Source: Ifrita kowaldi
Taxonomy: Eukaryota > Chordata > Aves > Passeriformes > Cinclosomatidae
DNA: 64,000 bases
Direction: 5' to 3'
NCBI GenBank assembly: GCA_013398055.1
Contig: VZRS01001505.1
Location: 62,001 to 126,000, forward strand
How positions within the stretch are numbered: position 1 is the stretch's first letter; every line of letters starts with the position of its first letter. The translations under genes were made by a program, and so were the position numbers. Of this stretch, positions 63,301-64,000 are shown in pieces. A model generated the notes under the pieces. The model was not told the origin of the DNA and made no database searches. It saw only the letters and a list, made by a program, of their open reading frames with translations.

Positions 63301-64000
63301 GGTGTTCCTTCCAGTTAGGAAAGGCAAAATTAAAAGAGCAAACCTTACCGCCATGCTGCACAGCAGATCACCAGTCCCAGGGGCTGGCAGCTTTCAGCAT
63401 GGTATCCACACAGAGGGCAGGAATGGGAAGTCCAGGAAAAGCCACCTTTTGGTCTTCATCCATCACCTGAAGGGACTTGCAGGCTCTGCTGAGGAGCTGA
63501 CGTTGTTGACAGACCTACCATGGTGTGGATTAGGAGCCAGAGCTTTTGCATAGTTACTTTTTTCTCTGGGTTTAAAAGAGTTAAAATTGGTTTCTCTCGT
63601 GCTGTCATGGTGTCAAAGATTTGCTGGATTCAGGACAATTATTTACATTACAAAATCTTTTGGCATTTAAGGCTCTGGTTCAGGGAAAATAGAGTGGACT
63701 CGGAAACATCTCGGACTCTGATACCTTTGACTTTGGTTCCTCAGTGTCACTTTGCCAGTGACAGAATGGGGACCTTTGTTTGCCTTGGCCACTGCATAAA
63801 AAAACAGGATATGATCAAATCCAGTTAATCATTCACAAATGTCTCATTTCTTGAATCTCTGAGGGTGTATAACACATTTTTGGGACTGTTCTTTGCTGCT
63901 TTGGCTTTTGTTATAAGTAAGTTAGTAAGGGGAAAATCAAAGTTTGAGTTTTCTTAAAAGGAAGTGGAGGAATCCTGGAACACACTAGGGCTCTGCAAAT
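54331..64000. other. Intronic sequence without recognised genes (window end)
   Basis: Unique-looking sequence. A CpG-richer part lies at about 56090-56560 and a T10-C-A10 palindrome at 59283-59303. A short TA-rich run is at about 63008-63030. The longest open frame of the window (186 codons, minus, 59600-60160) shows no known domain, signal peptide or splice context and is left uncalled. Confidence 0.55.
59283..59303. repeat. T10-C-A10 palindrome
   Basis: Ten T, one C, ten A: a near-perfect inverted repeat that could extrude as a small hairpin. No element adjoins it. Confidence 0.85.

Larger units (their letters stand above)
2875..64000 (+). other. TRABD2B: Very long intron downstream of the TIKI exon (5' part; continues past the window)
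   Basis: No exon encoding the expected continuation (His of the GxGH motif and the following Asn-Asn-Thr region) was found by eye on the + strand, so the intron is taken to extend at least 61 kb. Known: TRABD2B in mammals is a gene with very large introns, which fits. No nested gene on either strand is supported. The alternative is that a short later exon was missed by eye. Individual repeats and candidate regulatory blocks are listed separately. Confidence 0.65.

Noticed and set aside
1..64000. CRISPR arrays, tRNA/rRNA genes, endogenous retrovirus LTRs
   Set aside because: No regularly spaced repeats, no cloverleaf with A/B boxes and no paired LTR or retroviral primer-binding structure could be found by eye. 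Snorna- or microRNA-type hairpins cannot be excluded without folding.

Overview
The window looks like vertebrate nuclear DNA, most probably from a bird (another sauropsid is possible). Four fragments have the typical sequence of CR1 LINE 3' ends. I see nothing resembling Alu, mammalian L1 or bacterial gene organisation. The base composition is moderately AT-rich, with scattered homopolymer and (TG/TA)n tracts. No bacterial operons, CRISPR arrays, rRNA or tRNA genes were recognised.

Only one protein-coding segment is convincing: an internal exon at 2700-2874 on the + strand. Its 58 complete codons match the TIKI (TRABD2) family of membrane-anchored, metal-dependent proteases that cleave Wnt proteins. 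TRABD2B (TIKI2) is the more likely paralogue, judging from remembered family sequence and from the very long introns. The exon has a polypyrimidine tract and AG acceptor on the left and a GT donor on the right. It ends one base into the Gly codon that precedes the expected His of the family's GxGH motif. Bases 1-2699 are therefore the preceding intron. Everything from 2875 to the end reads as the following intron, more than 61 kb long, with no later TRABD2 exon found by eye.

Layout of the long intron. Left part (2875-21152): unique sequence with one tiny CR1 tail (8505-8565) and a CpG-clustered, then AT-rich, enhancer-like block (15925-16700). Middle (21153-43060): CR1 tails at 21193-21372 and 24557-24702, a homeodomain-site-rich block (27280-27880), a long T/C tract (33665-33759), a probable ancient LINE reverse-transcriptase remnant (about 37820-38220), and a larger internally deleted CR1 (42149-43060). 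Right part (43061-64000): a diverged 90-bp tandem duplication (46711-46892), a compact CpG cluster with CCAAT, TATA-like and E-box motifs (49000-49400), another enhancer-like block (53480-54330), and otherwise unique intronic sequence.

No undescribed multi-gene system is visible. The best leads are the candidate conserved regulatory blocks inside the intron and the old repeat remnants. All calls were made by eye without alignment or database search, so repeat borders and regulatory calls are approximate.
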